A stretch of DNA of 41,123 nt from Bacteroidia bacterium (GCA_009929715.1 RZZX01000012.1:1-41123); one strand, 5' to 3'; shown: positions 1 to 9,252, numbered from the stretch's first letter. Translations and numbers: made by a program. Notes: a model not told the origin generated them from the sequence alone.

Positions 1-118
1 TGTTCATAACTGTACATTTGTTTGTGAATATTCAAATATACAAATTATACAGCAGTTTTCTGCTTTATATCACTATCACTCGAAATGTCGGATGAACCAC
101 CTATGCACCTCCGGTTTC

Positions 119-235
119 TTATTCGATCTTAAAAGCATTTTTTAGGAGTCTGTAGAGTCACGAAAGAACCGTCTCTTTCTTGATTCCCATCTCGAAGGCT
201 TTTGCGATAAGCTTTTCAAAGGGTAGAGCATTGGT
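119..235 (-). pseudogene. Decayed fragment, possibly the C-terminal end of a DUF3987-type protein
   Basis: Read on the minus strand, one frame gives a short helix-turn-helix-like segment (begins NALPFEKLIAKAFEMGIKK) with one internal TGA stop, then LYRLLKNAFKIE and a TAA at 121-119. It resembles the winged-helix tail of Bacteroides DUF3987 proteins, and a clearer piece of such a protein lies upstream on the same strand at 890-1170. The link between the two pieces is inference; the internal stop and lack of a start show it is not an intact gene. Confidence 0.3.
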
Positions 236-889
236 TTAGCGTATTGAAGAAAGCATCTTGGTAATATGCTTATTGAAGATGGTGGTGGAGATACAGATGG
301 TAGTGAAATTCTTATTGAAAGAGATAATAATATATCGCAACTATATACTTTCTAGCAAACCATGTTTATACACAATCGTTGGTACAATAAAGTATATAGT
401 TGCGTTAGGGAATTATCTTGCAGCCAGTTCTATCAATTACTGGATATACGGACATTCGCATCGAAATATCAATCACTGTATCGGCCAGCCCCTATGTCTA
501 TCCAATCAGTTAGGATATGTTTTGCCAATGAGCATCTTTCATTCCATATAGGGAGCTACATAGAGACTGCAAAGTTATATTAAGGGTAAGCCTCTTTTAG
601 GTGAAAGTACACGAAAATAGACTTTGAATTGGATCTTTTGCTAACTTTGAGTGTTTGATTGAAATTAACAAAAAGATGTCAGATAAAGAACAAACGCCAA
701 ACAACTCTGATCACACTCCCGTCCAGACTTTCGTATGGACGGGAACCTTGTACCAGTCGATCGGTTCGTTTTTCATACCTGCATTATAAGGTACGCGCAC
801 ATGTGAGAAATGAAGAGGGGGTGTATTTTTGCATCTTGTGCACTTTTTCTCTCCTGATTTTCTTTATTTACAGTTGTTTCGGGCTCTTT
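236..889. other. Gene-poor accessory stretch
   Basis: I see no convincing gene here. The open frames on the plus strand (258-551, 362-583, 659-1033) lack ribosome-binding sites and recognisable domains, have odd composition, and partly run antisense to the primase-like remnant. The stretch sits between two decayed fragments of a mobile-element-type protein, so it is probably residual accessory DNA. Confidence 0.5.
717..744. repeat. Inverted repeat / hairpin (TCCCGTCCA...TGGACGGGA)
   Basis: Perfect 9-bp arms TCCCGTCCA (717-725) and TGGACGGGA (736-744) are separated by a 10-nt loop. No T-run follows on either side, so it is not an obvious intrinsic terminator. It lies in the accessory scar and may be a structural remnant of the element. 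Confidence 0.5.
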
Positions 890-1170
890 TTAAATTTCTA
901 TGTCCATTTGTTCGGTCAAGTAAAAAGCCGTACCGATGTGTATATCGCCTTTTCCGGTAGCCAGTGCATTGGAGTAAATTATTTCGGCGTGTTTTTGGGG
1001 TTATACTTGGTCGATAATAGACAGAGGCGGTGAAAGAACTCCCTGTCTGACTCGCCACAATCGTTGGCAATGGCCATGTAAGTGGGAGCAATGTCTGCTC
1101 TGGCGGCCTCTACACTCTCGGTGAGACGGCTCAATGATGCCGCCATGCCCTTACGGCAAGAGGAGGCAGT
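890..1170 (-). pseudogene. Frameshifted remnant of a DUF3987 / primase-like mobile-element protein
   Basis: On the minus strand, codons from about 1165 down to 1023 read SCRKGMAASLSRL then the linker signature ending EFFHRLCLLSTKYNP. The frame then hits a stop, but shifting it near 1016 continues YSNALATGKGDIHIGTAFYL and ends at a TAA (892-890). This pattern (a domain reading roughly 'I.P.Y...A...GE..R.FFHRL...YNP', then 'Y.N.L.TGKG...GT.F.LA') is typical of the segment after the BT4734-like primase domain in Bacteroides DUF3987 (VirE-like) proteins found in mobile and capsule-adjacent loci. One frameshift and a missing N-terminus and C-terminus show it is broken. The family name is from memory of its sequence pattern. 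Confidence 0.6.
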
Positions 1171-1177
1171 AAATAAA

Positions 1178-1221
1178 AAAAGCTGTTTAGATGAGTTATT
1201 TCAATCATCTAAACAGCTTTT
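1178..1221 (-). terminator. Rho-independent terminator for spt
   Basis: A 17-bp perfect stem, AAAAGCTGTTTAGATGA (1178-1194) against its complement (1205-1221), encloses a 10-nt loop. Read on the minus strand, the stem is followed by a T-rich tail (GCTTTTTTTATTTAC), as expected for termination of spt transcription about 90 nt past its stop. Confidence 0.85.
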
Positions 1222-1255
1222 ACTCGCTAAGCGGTTTGCTTAGGCGGTTTAAACA

Positions 1256-1309
1256 ACCTCTGTTTAGTGGTTTAAGACGTTTAAAAGCCTCTTAAAACCA
1301 CTTGGAGGT
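1256..1309. repeat. Imperfect hairpin between spt and its terminator
   Basis: Arms ACCTC (1256-1260) plus AGTGGTTTAAGA (1266-1277) pair with TCTTAAAACCACT (about 1290-1302, one bulged A) and GAGGT (1305-1309). It directly abuts the spt stop codon at 1314-1312. It may protect the 3' end of the mRNA or help termination; it has no T-run of its own. Confidence 0.5.
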
Positions 1310-1311
1310 CT

Positions 1312-2496
1312 TTATAAGATATCTAATGCTTTAAAGCATTTAACAAGCTTTTCTACGGCAAAATCAATTTGCTCTTTTGTATGTGTAGCCATTAAAGAGA
1401 AGCGGATAAGCGTATCATTTGGTGAGCAAGCAGGTGGTACCACCGGATTGACAAATATACCTTCGTCGAACAACATTTTAGTAACCATAAATGTCTTATC
1501 CATATCGCGCACATAAAGTGGGATGATAGGAGTCGATGTATGGCCGATTTCGAAGCCGAGGCTGCGGAAACAATTCAAAGAGTAATTGGTCATGTCCCAA
1601 AGGTGCTGAATGCGTTCGGGTTCACTTTTCATGATCTCTAATGCAGCCCGTGCAGCAGCTGTGGCAGCAGGAGTGTTACTTGCGCTAAAGATGTATGAAC
1701 GTGAATTGTGACGGAGATAATTGATAACCGATTCGTCTGCCGCAATAAATCCACCGATAGCAGCCAGTGATTTACTGAATGTACCCATGATTAAGTCGAC
1801 ATCTTTAGTCACTCCGAAGTGGTCACATGCACCGCGGCCGTGATCGCCTAATACACCTAATCCATGAGCCTCATCGACCATGATGTTAGCGTTGTATTTT
1901 TTAGCTAAGCGAACGATTTCCGGGAGGTTTGCTACATCGCCTTCCATACTAAACACGCCGTCGACCACAATTAATTTGATGGCTTCCGGCCGACATTTTT
2001 GAAGTTCTTTTTCAAGATCAGCCATGTCGTTGTGTTTAAACTTCATAGCGGTAGAGAAAGAGAGGCGGCGACCTTCTACGATGGAGGCGTGATCTAATTC
2101 ATCGCATATAACATAATCCTCGCGTCCGGTTACGCATGAAACAACTCCTAAATTAACTTGAAAACCGGTAGAATAAATGATGGCATCTTCTTTACCTACA
2201 AACTCAGCCAACTCTTTTTCTAGTTGAATGTGAAGATCGAGGGTTCCATTAAGAAAACGTGAACCAGCACATCCTGTGCCATACTTGCGTGTAGCTTCAA
2301 CAGAAGCTTCGATAACTTTGGGGTGGTTTGTTAAGCCTAAATATGAATTTGAGCCGAACATTAAAACCTTTTTCCCACTCATTGTTACTTCTGTGTTTTG
2401 CTCACTTTCGATGCAACGAAAGTATGGGTATACGCCTTTTTCCTTAACACGTTGAGGGAGGTCGTATTTCGCTAACTTCTCTTGTAATAATCCCAT
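1312..2496 (-). CDS. spt: Serine palmitoyltransferase
   Basis: This PLP enzyme (alpha-oxoamine synthase family) condenses serine with a long-chain acyl-CoA to 3-ketosphinganine, the first step of the sphingolipids that Bacteroidetes make. At 394 residues it has the length of the known Bacteroides SPT. Seen in sequence: His136 in DELDHAS (stacks on PLP), Asp208 and His211 in VDEAHG, and the Schiff-base lysine Lys242 in GTFSKSLAAIGG. The N-terminus (MGLLQEKLAKYDLPQRVKEK) and the CAGSRFLNG motif match SPT more closely than KBL or BioF, which share the fold. It is soluble with no signal peptide. The ATG at 2496 is the only sensible start. It is transcribed alone from a TATCTTTG box and divergently from a lipid kinase, which suggests a shared lipid role. 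Confidence 0.93.
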   Translation of the reverse strand: MGLLQEKLAKYDLPQRVKEKGVYPYFRCIESEQNTEVTMSGKKVLMFGSNSYLGLTNHPKVIEASVEATRKYGTGCAGSRFLNGTLDLHIQLEKELAEFVGKEDAIIYSTGFQVNLGVVSCVTGREDYVICDELDHASIVEGRRLSFSTAMKFKHNDMADLEKELQKCRPEAIKLIVVDGVFSMEGDVANLPEIVRLAKKYNANIMVDEAHGLGVLGDHGRGACDHFGVTKDVDLIMGTFSKSLAAIGGFIAADESVINYLRHNSRSYIFSASNTPAATAAARAALEIMKSEPERIQHLWDMTNYSLNCFRSLGFEIGHTSTPIIPLYVRDMDKTFMVTKMLFDEGIFVNPVVPPACSPNDTLIRFSLMATHTKEQIDFAVEKLVKCFKALDIL

Positions 2497-2584
2497 GAAT
2501 TATAATTTATATATTCTCTTATATACCTATCTATTAGATAGTTTAAACAATGTTTTAAAAAAACAAACGTTTTCAAACAGAGGG

Positions 2585-2592
2585 CAAAGATA
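2585..2592 (-). promoter_or_regulatory. -7 box of the spt promoter (TATCTTTG)
   Basis: TATCTTTG on the minus strand matches the Bacteroidetes TAnnTTTG consensus and lies about 90 nt before the spt start. No clear -33 TTTG accompanies it. Confidence 0.5.
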
Positions 2593-2676
2593 ATAAAAAA
2601 TGTTTTTGACAGCTCGTTTTATTAGAAAAAACTTTGCTATTTGTGTTTATAAGGCGATATTTGGAAATATAATTAA

Positions 2677-2684
2677 TATATTTG
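2677..2684 (+). promoter_or_regulatory. -7 box of the lipid kinase promoter (TATATTTG)
   Basis: TATATTTG fits TAnnTTTG and lies 54 nt before the ATG at 2739. A TTTG at 2660-2663 is nearby but closer than the usual 19-21 nt spacing. Confidence 0.45.
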
Positions 2685-2738
2685 CATCACTTTTGTAATT
2701 TCATTAAGTAAGGATAGAAGCAGGATATAAACCCAAGT

Positions 2739-3749
2739 ATGAAAAGAATAATATTTATAGTCAATCCGAATTCCGGAACTCAAAGCAAAAAGACTATTCT
2801 AAATCTATTGGATAGTAGACTTGATCGGAGTAAATTTACATGGGAGGTTGTTTATACTGAATATGCTGGTCATGCGGTAGAGATTGCAGCGAAAGCAGCT
2901 GAAGATCGTGTTGATATTGTGGTAGCCATTGGAGGCGATGGGACTATTAATGAGGTGGGGCGTTCGTTGGTTCACACTTCAACCGCTTTAGGAATTATAC
3001 CTTGTGGCTCCGGCAATGGGTTGGCGCGTCATTTAGAGATTCCCCTCGATCCTCGAAAAGCCATTGATGTCTTGAATGAGGCCGATGAAGTGGTAATAGA
3101 TTATGGTAAGATCAATGGTATCTCTTTTTTCTGCACTTGTGGGGTAGGCTTTGATGCTTTTGTGAGCTTTAAATTTGCCAATGCCGGTAAACGAGGGATG
3201 CTCACTTATCTAGAAAAGACTCTACAAGAAGGGCTGAAGTATCAATCCGAAACGTATGAGCTCGAAACAGAAGATGGGGTTTCTAAATACAGTGCTTTTT
3301 TAATTGCATGCGGCAATGCTTCGCAGTATGGCAACAATGCTTATATTACTCCTCATGCTACATTGACAGATGGTTTGCTAGATGTAACTATTTTAGAGCC
3401 GTTTACGGTACTTGATATACCGGCATTGGCCTTTCAATTATTTAACAAGACCCTCGATCAGAACAGTCGGATTAAAACCTTCCGTTGTCAGAAGCTTTCC
3501 ATCCGTCGGACTCATCCCGGTGTGATTCATTACGATGGCGATCCGATAGAGACAGATGCTGAGATTCACATTGAAATCATTAAGAAAGGTTTGCATGTCA
3601 TTGTTCCTTCCATCTCCTCTAAAGAGGGTGGGGTATTACAGAAAGCACAAGAGTATGTCAATGGCATTAAACTGATTAATGAATCCATTTTGACCAACAT
3701 CGCTTCTCAAAATAAAAAGATAGTCGATAAGCTGACCAAGAAAAATTAA
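2739..3749 (+). CDS. LCB5/YegS-type diacylglycerol/sphingoid-base kinase family protein
   Basis: This is a lipid kinase of the DAGK_cat (YegS/BmrU/LCB5) family, which phosphorylates a hydroxyl of diacylglycerol, sphingoid bases or ceramide using ATP. The N-terminal catalytic domain is clear: IVNPNSG at residues 8-13, the nucleotide-binding GGDGTINEV at 65-73, and PCGSGNGLARHL at 88-99. The C-terminal half is the beta-sandwich domain with the typical CGNASQYGNNAYITP and DGLLDV signatures and HYDGDP. At 336 residues it is of usual length and has no signal peptide, so it acts at the inner face of the membrane. The substrate is not shown by sequence. Its divergent placement next to spt makes a sphingoid base or dihydroceramide plausible. 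Diacylglycerol remains the conservative alternative. Confidence 0.85.
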   Translation: MKRIIFIVNPNSGTQSKKTILNLLDSRLDRSKFTWEVVYTEYAGHAVEIAAKAAEDRVDIVVAIGGDGTINEVGRSLVHTSTALGIIPCGSGNGLARHLEIPLDPRKAIDVLNEADEVVIDYGKINGISFFCTCGVGFDAFVSFKFANAGKRGMLTYLEKTLQEGLKYQSETYELETEDGVSKYSAFLIACGNASQYGNNAYITPHATLTDGLLDVTILEPFTVLDIPALAFQLFNKTLDQNSRIKTFRCQKLSIRRTHPGVIHYDGDPIETDAEIHIEIIKKGLHVIVPSISSKEGGVLQKAQEYVNGIKLINESILTNIASQNKKIVDKLTKKN

Positions 3750-3790
3750 AATTAACCCTTTCTGATGGTTTTATTTTCTGATTTTATGGT

Positions 3791-3798
3791 TACTTTTG
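3791..3798 (+). promoter_or_regulatory. -7 box of the aspS promoter (TACTTTTG)
   Basis: TACTTTTG matches TAnnTTTG and ends 41 nt before the aspS ATG at 3840, downstream of the lipid kinase stop at 3749. It suggests aspS has its own promoter. Confidence 0.55.
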
Positions 3799-3839
3799 CA
3801 GGATTAAAGTTGATAACGATAAGATAAAACAATAAAAAT

Positions 3840-5600
3840 ATGTTTAGAACATACACTTGCGGAGAATTAAGAATTTCCGATGTCAATAAGCAGGTTACCC
3901 TTTCAGGGTGGGTACAGCGCACACGTAAAATGGGTGCCATGACTTTTGTGGATTTACGTGACCGATACGGAATCACTCAGTTGGTTTTTAACGAAGAAAA
4001 TAATGCCGAATTATGCGAACGTGCCAATAAACTGGGACGTGAATTTGTGATTCAAGTTGTTGGAACAGTGAATGAACGTTTTAGTAAAAACAATCATATT
4101 CCTACAGGGGAGATTGAAATCATCGTTTCTCAACTAACTATTCTTAATTCTGCCATGACGCCTCCGTTTACGATCGAGGATCATACAGATGGTGGTGATG
4201 ATATTCGCATGAAGTATCGCTATTTGGATTTGCGTAGAAATACGGTCCGTTACAACCTAGAGTTACGGCATAAGATGACGATTGAGGTGCGTAAGTATCT
4301 CGATGAATTAGGATTCTTAGAAGTAGAAACGCCAATCTTAATCGGTTCAACTCCTGAAGGAGCACGCGACTTTGTCGTACCTTCTCGCATGAATCCCGGA
4401 CAGTTCTATGCTTTACCACAATCACCGCAAACGTTGAAACAATTGCTGATGGTATCGGGCTTTGATCGTTACTTCCAGATTGCGAAATGTTTCCGTGATG
4501 AGGACTTGCGTGCCGACCGTCAGCCGGAGTTTACGCAGATCGACTGTGAGATGAGTTTTGTAGAGCAAGAAGATATCATTCAAACCTTCGAAGGATTGGC
4601 TAAGCACCTGTTTAAATCGATTCGTGGTATCGAGATTAATGAGCCGTTCCAACGGATGTCTTGGGCCGACGCCATGAAATATTATGGTAGCGACAAGCCT
4701 GATATTCGCTTTGGAATGCCGTTCGTAGAGCTGATGGATGTCTTAAAAGGACACGGCTTCTCGGTATTCGATAACGCGGCTTATGTGGGTGGTATCTGTG
4801 CCGAAGGTGCTGCAACTTATACACGTAAGCAACTGGATGCTTTGACTGACTTTGTAAAACGTCCGCAGATTGGTGCTAAAGGAATGGTTTATGCACGTGT
4901 TGAAGCCGATGGTACGGTGAAATCGAGCGTAGATAAATTCTATACACAAGAGGTGCTTCAGCAGATGAAAGAGGCTTTTGGAGCTAAACCGGGCGATTTG
5001 ATTCTGATTCTTTCGGGCGATGATGTGATGAAGACTAGAAAGCAGCTGAATGAGCTTCGCTTAGAGGTGGGTGCTCAATTAGGCTTGCGTGATAAAAATA
5101 ACTTTGTTTGTCTTTGGGTGGTTGATTTCCCTCTTTTCGAATGGGACGAAGAATCTGGACGTTACATGGCTATGCACCATCCGTTTACATCGCCTAAACC
5201 GGAAGATATCCACTTGCTTGATACAGATCCGGGTGCTGTTCGTGCTAATGCTTATGATATGATTATTAATGGCGTAGAAGTTGGTGGCGGTTCTATCCGT
5301 ATACACGACAGCGAACTTCAAAATAAGATGTTTAAGTTGCTTGGCTTTACACCCGAACGTGCCGAAGAACAATTTGGCTTCTTAATGAATGCCTTTAAAT
5401 ACGGGGCGCCTCCTCATGGTGGTTTGGCTTACGGGCTTGATCGTTGGGTCTCTCTCTTTGCCGGTTTAGACTCTATCCGTGACTGCATCGCTTTCCCGAA
5501 AAACAATTCAGGACGTGACGTAATGCTCGATGCTCCTGGTAGACTAGAGCAATCTCAATTGGATGAGTTAAATTTAATCATTGATTTAAAAGAAGATTAG
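3840..5600 (+). CDS. aspS: Aspartyl-tRNA synthetase
   Basis: This class II aminoacyl-tRNA synthetase charges tRNA-Asp with aspartate in the cytoplasm. The 586 residues follow the bacterial AspRS plan. An N-terminal OB-fold anticodon-binding domain ([20 protein letters not shown]) is followed by the catalytic core with motif 2 ([18 protein letters not shown]). A GAD insertion domain occupies about residues 290-410, and motif 3 (GLAYGLDRW) lies near the C-terminus. The presence of the GAD insert marks the bacterial rather than archaeal type. Whether it also charges tRNA-Asn cannot be read from sequence. The stop lies 4 nt before the start of the downstream membrane phosphotransferase, so the two are probably cotranscribed. 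Confidence 0.96.
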   Translation: MFRTYTCGELRISDVNKQVTLSGWVQRTRKMGAMTFVDLRDRYGITQLVFNEENNAELCERANKLGREFVIQVVGTVNERFSKNNHIPTGEIEIIVSQLTILNSAMTPPFTIEDHTDGGDDIRMKYRYLDLRRNTVRYNLELRHKMTIEVRKYLDELGFLEVETPILIGSTPEGARDFVVPSRMNPGQFYALPQSPQTLKQLLMVSGFDRYFQIAKCFRDEDLRADRQPEFTQIDCEMSFVEQEDIIQTFEGLAKHLFKSIRGIEINEPFQRMSWADAMKYYGSDKPDIRFGMPFVELMDVLKGHGFSVFDNAAYVGGICAEGAATYTRKQLDALTDFVKRPQIGAKGMVYARVEADGTVKSSVDKFYTQEVLQQMKEAFGAKPGDLILILSGDDVMKTRKQLNELRLEVGAQLGLRDKNNFVCLWVVDFPLFEWDEESGRYMAMHHPFTSPKPEDIHLLDTDPGAVRANAYDMIINGVEVGGGSIRIHDSELQNKMFKLLGFTPERAEEQFGFLMNAFKYGAPPHGGLAYGLDRWVSLFAGLDSIRDCIAFPKNNSGRDVMLDAPGRLEQSQLDELNLIIDLKED

Positions 5601-5604
5601 GTAA

Positions 5605-7542
5605 ATGCATCGTTACCGTTCGCTTTATAATACTACCCTGTCACTCATAAGGAATCTCTTATTGGTGATGGGGTGTTTTATTCTCTGTCGGTTAGTTTTT
5701 ATCGCAGAGAATTACAGCTTGTTTACCGACTTGTCGGTTGGCCGTTTATGGAAAATGTTTCAAGGTGGGTTTGTGTTCGATACTTCGGCCATTCTCTATA
5801 CGAATATCTTGTACATCGTCTTCATGCTGATCCCCTTGCATTATAAACAAGGCAAGACCTATCAGCTCGTGGCGAAATGGTTCTTTTTTATACCCAACTT
5901 GTTGGCTGTTATCATGAACCTCATGGACACGGTTTATTTTCAATACACCAGTCGTCGGACCACTGCTTCGGTTTTCAGTGAATTCAAACATGAAAATAAC
6001 ATCAGTGGAATTATTGGAACCGAACTCCTCAATCATTGGTATTTAACCATTTTGGCTATTCTGATCGGTGTGGCACTTTTTAAGCTATATGCCGTACCCA
6101 AGAAAGAGAAGATCACCCATATTCCGCTCTACTATACAGTTCATTTGCTCACTTTTGCGCTGAGCATTTACCTCTGTATTGGCGGTATGCGTGGTGGATT
6201 TACCGGTATGGTCAGACCCATTACCATCAGCAATGCCAATCAATACGTAGACCGTCCTATTGAAACGGGGATTGTTTTAAACACCCCTTTTTCTATCTAC
6301 CGGACGTTTGGTAAAAAAGCCTTCGTGGTGCCCACATACTTTGAATCTAGAGAGTTAGAAGCACACTATTCGCCTCTTCATCAAAAGGCTGATAGTGCTA
6401 AATTCCGTCCTCTCAATGTGGTGGTTTTGATTTTAGAGAGCTTCAGCAAAGAGAATAGTGGGTTCCTGAACCAAGAGCTTGATAAAGGAACTTATAAAGG
6501 TTATACGCCGTTTTTAGATTCGTTAATGACGCAAGGCTTAACCTTTAAATATGCTTTTGCTAATGGCAAAAAGAGTATCGATGGCATGCCATCTGTACTT
6601 TCTGGTATCCCCATGTTTGTAGAACCGTTCTTCTTAACCCCTGCCTCGTTGAATAATATCTCGAGTATTGGTGGTGAACTTCGCAAGAAGGGGTATTATA
6701 CCGCCTTCTTTCATGGGGCCGATAATGGGTCGATGGGATTTGAAGCCTATGCACGCTCAGCGGGGTATACCAATTATTATGGGCGTACAGAGTACAATGC
6801 GGCTTATCCGGGCAACCGTGATTTCGATGGGCATTGGGGTATTTGGGATGAACCGTTCTTACAGTATTTTGCACAGACTCTTTCCTCGTTTAAGGAACCT
6901 TTTGCAACGGCTCTTTTTACGCTCTCGTCGCATCACCCGTTTGCTGTTCCTGAAAAGTACAAAGGTGTTTTTCCTAAAGGGAATCGAGAGATTCGTCAAT
7001 GTATCGGGTATAGTGATCATGCTCTGAAAGAGTTTTTTGCTACGGCGTCTAAAGAACCTTGGTTCCATCGGACCTTGTTTGTTTTGACAGCCGATCATAC
7101 CAATTCACCTGAACGGGCAGAGTATGAAACGGAGTGTGGAACGTTTGCTGTTCCTGTGGTCTTCTACCATCCCGGCAGTTCGCTGAGAGGGTTTCATAAA
7201 GAGGCTATTGCGCAGCAGATTGATATCATGCCTACGGTATTAAGTTATTTGGGTTATGATAAACCGTATGTGGCTTTTGGCTGTGATCTGTTGTCGACAC
7301 CTCCGCAGGAAACGTATGCAGTCAATTACATTAATGGGGTGTATCAGTTGATAAAAGGCGACTACTTGTTGCAGTTCGACGGACAGAAGAGTGTCGGCTT
7401 GTATGCTTTCAAGACCGATTTATTACTTAAACAGAATCTCTTAGGGAAGGTGACTGTACAAAAAGAAATGGAAGACTTCCTGAAAGCGATCATCCAGCAA
7501 TATATGACTCGAATGACAGAAAACCAACTTGTGGTGAAGTAG
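5605..7542 (+). CDS. LtaS-like membrane phosphoglycerol/phosphoethanolamine transferase (sulfatase fold)
   Basis: The protein has about five N-terminal membrane segments (residues 14-34, 63-80, 92-112, 146-163, 176-194) followed by a periplasmic alkaline-phosphatase/sulfatase-fold domain from about 265 on. Residues that align with the LtaS active site are visible: Glu278 (LILESFS), Ser324 in GKKSIDGMPS at the place of the LtaS catalytic threonine, His443 (SSHHPF), and Asp497-His498 (TADHT). This layout is shared by lipoteichoic acid synthases and OpgB/EptA-type transferases that decorate envelope glycans or lipids. A Gram-negative Bacteroidales cell has no LTA, so the substrate is more likely a periplasmic glycan, lipid A or another envelope polymer; that is inference. 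At 645 residues it is typical in length. It starts 4 nt after aspS and ends before a strong bidirectional terminator. Confidence 0.85.
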   Translation: MHRYRSLYNTTLSLIRNLLLVMGCFILCRLVFIAENYSLFTDLSVGRLWKMFQGGFVFDTSAILYTNILYIVFMLIPLHYKQGKTYQLVAKWFFFIPNLLAVIMNLMDTVYFQYTSRRTTASVFSEFKHENNISGIIGTELLNHWYLTILAILIGVALFKLYAVPKKEKITHIPLYYTVHLLTFALSIYLCIGGMRGGFTGMVRPITISNANQYVDRPIETGIVLNTPFSIYRTFGKKAFVVPTYFESRELEAHYSPLHQKADSAKFRPLNVVVLILESFSKENSGFLNQELDKGTYKGYTPFLDSLMTQGLTFKYAFANGKKSIDGMPSVLSGIPMFVEPFFLTPASLNNISSIGGELRKKGYYTAFFHGADNGSMGFEAYARSAGYTNYYGRTEYNAAYPGNRDFDGHWGIWDEPFLQYFAQTLSSFKEPFATALFTLSSHHPFAVPEKYKGVFPKGNREIRQCIGYSDHALKEFFATASKEPWFHRTLFVLTADHTNSPERAEYETECGTFAVPVVFYHPGSSLRGFHKEAIAQQIDIMPTVLSYLGYDKPYVAFGCDLLSTPPQETYAVNYINGVYQLIKGDYLLQFDGQKSVGLYAFKTDLLLKQNLLGKVTVQKEMEDFLKAIIQQYMTRMTENQLVVK

Positions 7543-7588
7543 AACGTCGATTAGATCAGTTCCTCTTTCCGAAGTGATTCTATGATCC

Positions 7589-7627
7589 AAAAAGCCGGTG
7601 ATTCAACGACTGAATCACCGGCTTTTT
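7589..7627. terminator. Bidirectional rho-independent terminator
   Basis: A 17-bp stem AAAAAGCCGGTGATTCA (7589-7605) and its complement (7611-7627) with a 5-nt loop has A-run and T-run flanks. It sits between convergent genes (the LtaS-like gene and the YfcC-like carrier) and should stop transcription from both. Confidence 0.9.
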
Positions 7628-7668
7628 GTTGGGGTACTCTCAGTGGTGAGAGGCTAAATTGGAGAATA

Positions 7669-9252
7669 TTAGAATCCGTTCATCTCTACCAAAACGGTTG
7701 GGATTAAAAGGATAAAGCCTAAGATGATCAACAGGAGCATAAATTTCCACACCCAGCGGAACCATTTATCGTAAGGAATGCGTGCAACCCCCAATACGGC
7801 TATTAACACACCTGATGTTGGCGTAATCATGTTGGTAAAGCCGTCGCCAAACTGAAAAGCCATTACGGTAGCCTGCTTGGAAAGGCCTATGATGTCGGAG
7901 AATGGGGCCATGATAGGCATGGTAAGTGCTGCTTTCGCACTGCCCGAAGGGATGATTAAGTTGATCAACGTTTGGATGACATACATAACTCCTACGGTGG
8001 CTACGTTCCCTAAATCGGTCATACCTTTTGCTAAGGTGTGAAGAATAGAATCGATCACCATGCCATCTTGTAAGATCACAATGATGCCACCGGCCAAACC
8101 TACGATTAGAGCAGCCGATAAGATGTCTTTACACCCTTCCATAAATAAACGAACGATCTCATTCGCACCTTTATTGTTGGCGATGCCTGCCGCTATACCA
8201 AGCACGAAAAAGAGGGCTGATATTTCCATGATGTACCAGCCATAACCCATCACACCGATTATTAAGAAAAAGATGGTAAAGAAGAGTAAATTAAGGATGT
8301 AGAGGTGCACCGATTTTTTTAGAGTCAGCACCGAGGTAATGAGAAACAGCAGTGATAGAATAGGGATTAAAGGCAGGCTTTCCAACTGGCTGTTGCCTAT
8401 CGTCAACGTGGTGAGTGGGTAAGCTATGCTGAACGCTATGAGCGCACCTAGAATGAGGAAACTGCTGTACCAAGCTGAGCGCGGGGTATAAAAAGTGATA
8501 GCCAACTCCTGATCGGCTTGAAGTTTTCTCCAATACTCATCTTCCTGATATACGGGCGATGATTGAGGATCTCGTTTCACCTTGTTGGCATACCTTAAAA
8601 TATAAGTAAAGCCAAAGGCATTAATGATGAGCCAGCAGAATAAACGGTATTCAATGCCTGAAAAAAGAGGTAGCCCAGCCAGCCCTTGAGCAATGCCTAT
8701 GGTAAAAGGATTCAAGATAGCTCCGGCAAATCCCAAGCCAGCCGCCACAAAAACCATGCAAACGCCGGTGATGGAGTCGTAGCCCATGGAAATAGCCATT
8801 GGTACCAAGATGATGGTAAAGGCAATGGTCTCCTCGCTCATTCCGAAGACTGCTCCAAAGATACTGAAGAGTAGCATGATGGCTGTGATGATGACGTTGT
8901 TGACTCCTATCTTACGTAAGAAAGCATGGCGTTCTAGGCGTTTGGCCTGACGTAAGAAGCTCATGGTGCCCATATCGAATGCTTTGCTATCATTGACAAT
9001 CCAAAAAGCCCCTCCAATAATTAGAATAAAGACGATGATATCGGCCTTGTCGACAAATCCTTTGAAGAAAGCTGAGAAAACTTCCCACGTTTGTGGAACG
9101 TTCGATACCGGTTCATAGACTAACGTTTTTTCGCCGGTTACGGTGGTCTGTTCGACGTATTTTCCGCCGGGGATCAACCAAGTGAGTGTGGCACAGAATA
9201 AGATAATAAAAAAGATGATGACATACGTGTGTGGAAGTTTTCTTTTCTTCAT
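7669..9252 (-). CDS. YfcC-family / DcuC-like membrane carrier
   Basis: This integral membrane protein of 527 residues has roughly 12 or more hydrophobic segments and belongs to the YfcC (C4-dicarboxylate anaerobic carrier, ion-transporter superfamily) group. Seen: an N-terminal helix (YVIIFFIILFCATLTWLIPGG) ending in the typical IPGGKY, the conserved segment FGAVFGMSEETIAF, the NPFTIGIAQ segment, and a C-terminal NLIIPSGSAKAAL followed by ITPTSGVLIAVLG, the paired re-entrant-like motifs of this family. Members are thought to move amino acids or dicarboxylates across the inner membrane; the substrate here cannot be deduced. It is monocistronic, convergent with the upstream LtaS-like gene and divergent from the metal efflux operon. 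Confidence 0.88.
   Translation of the reverse strand: MKKRKLPHTYVIIFFIILFCATLTWLIPGGKYVEQTTVTGEKTLVYEPVSNVPQTWEVFSAFFKGFVDKADIIVFILIIGGAFWIVNDSKAFDMGTMSFLRQAKRLERHAFLRKIGVNNVIITAIMLLFSIFGAVFGMSEETIAFTIILVPMAISMGYDSITGVCMVFVAAGLGFAGAILNPFTIGIAQGLAGLPLFSGIEYRLFCWLIINAFGFTYILRYANKVKRDPQSSPVYQEDEYWRKLQADQELAITFYTPRSAWYSSFLILGALIAFSIAYPLTTLTIGNSQLESLPLIPILSLLFLITSVLTLKKSVHLYILNLLFFTIFFLIIGVMGYGWYIMEISALFFVLGIAAGIANNKGANEIVRLFMEGCKDILSAALIVGLAGGIIVILQDGMVIDSILHTLAKGMTDLGNVATVGVMYVIQTLINLIIPSGSAKAALTMPIMAPFSDIIGLSKQATVMAFQFGDGFTNMITPTSGVLIAVLGVARIPYDKWFRWVWKFMLLLIILGFILLIPTVLVEMNGF

Noticed and set aside
258-583. Two overlapping short open frames on the plus strand
   Set aside because: No start signal, no recognisable domain, and located in decayed accessory DNA.
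659-1033. 124-codon open frame on the plus strand
   Set aside because: It runs antisense to the primase-like remnant, has no ribosome-binding site and no domain, and its composition is not like the real genes around it.
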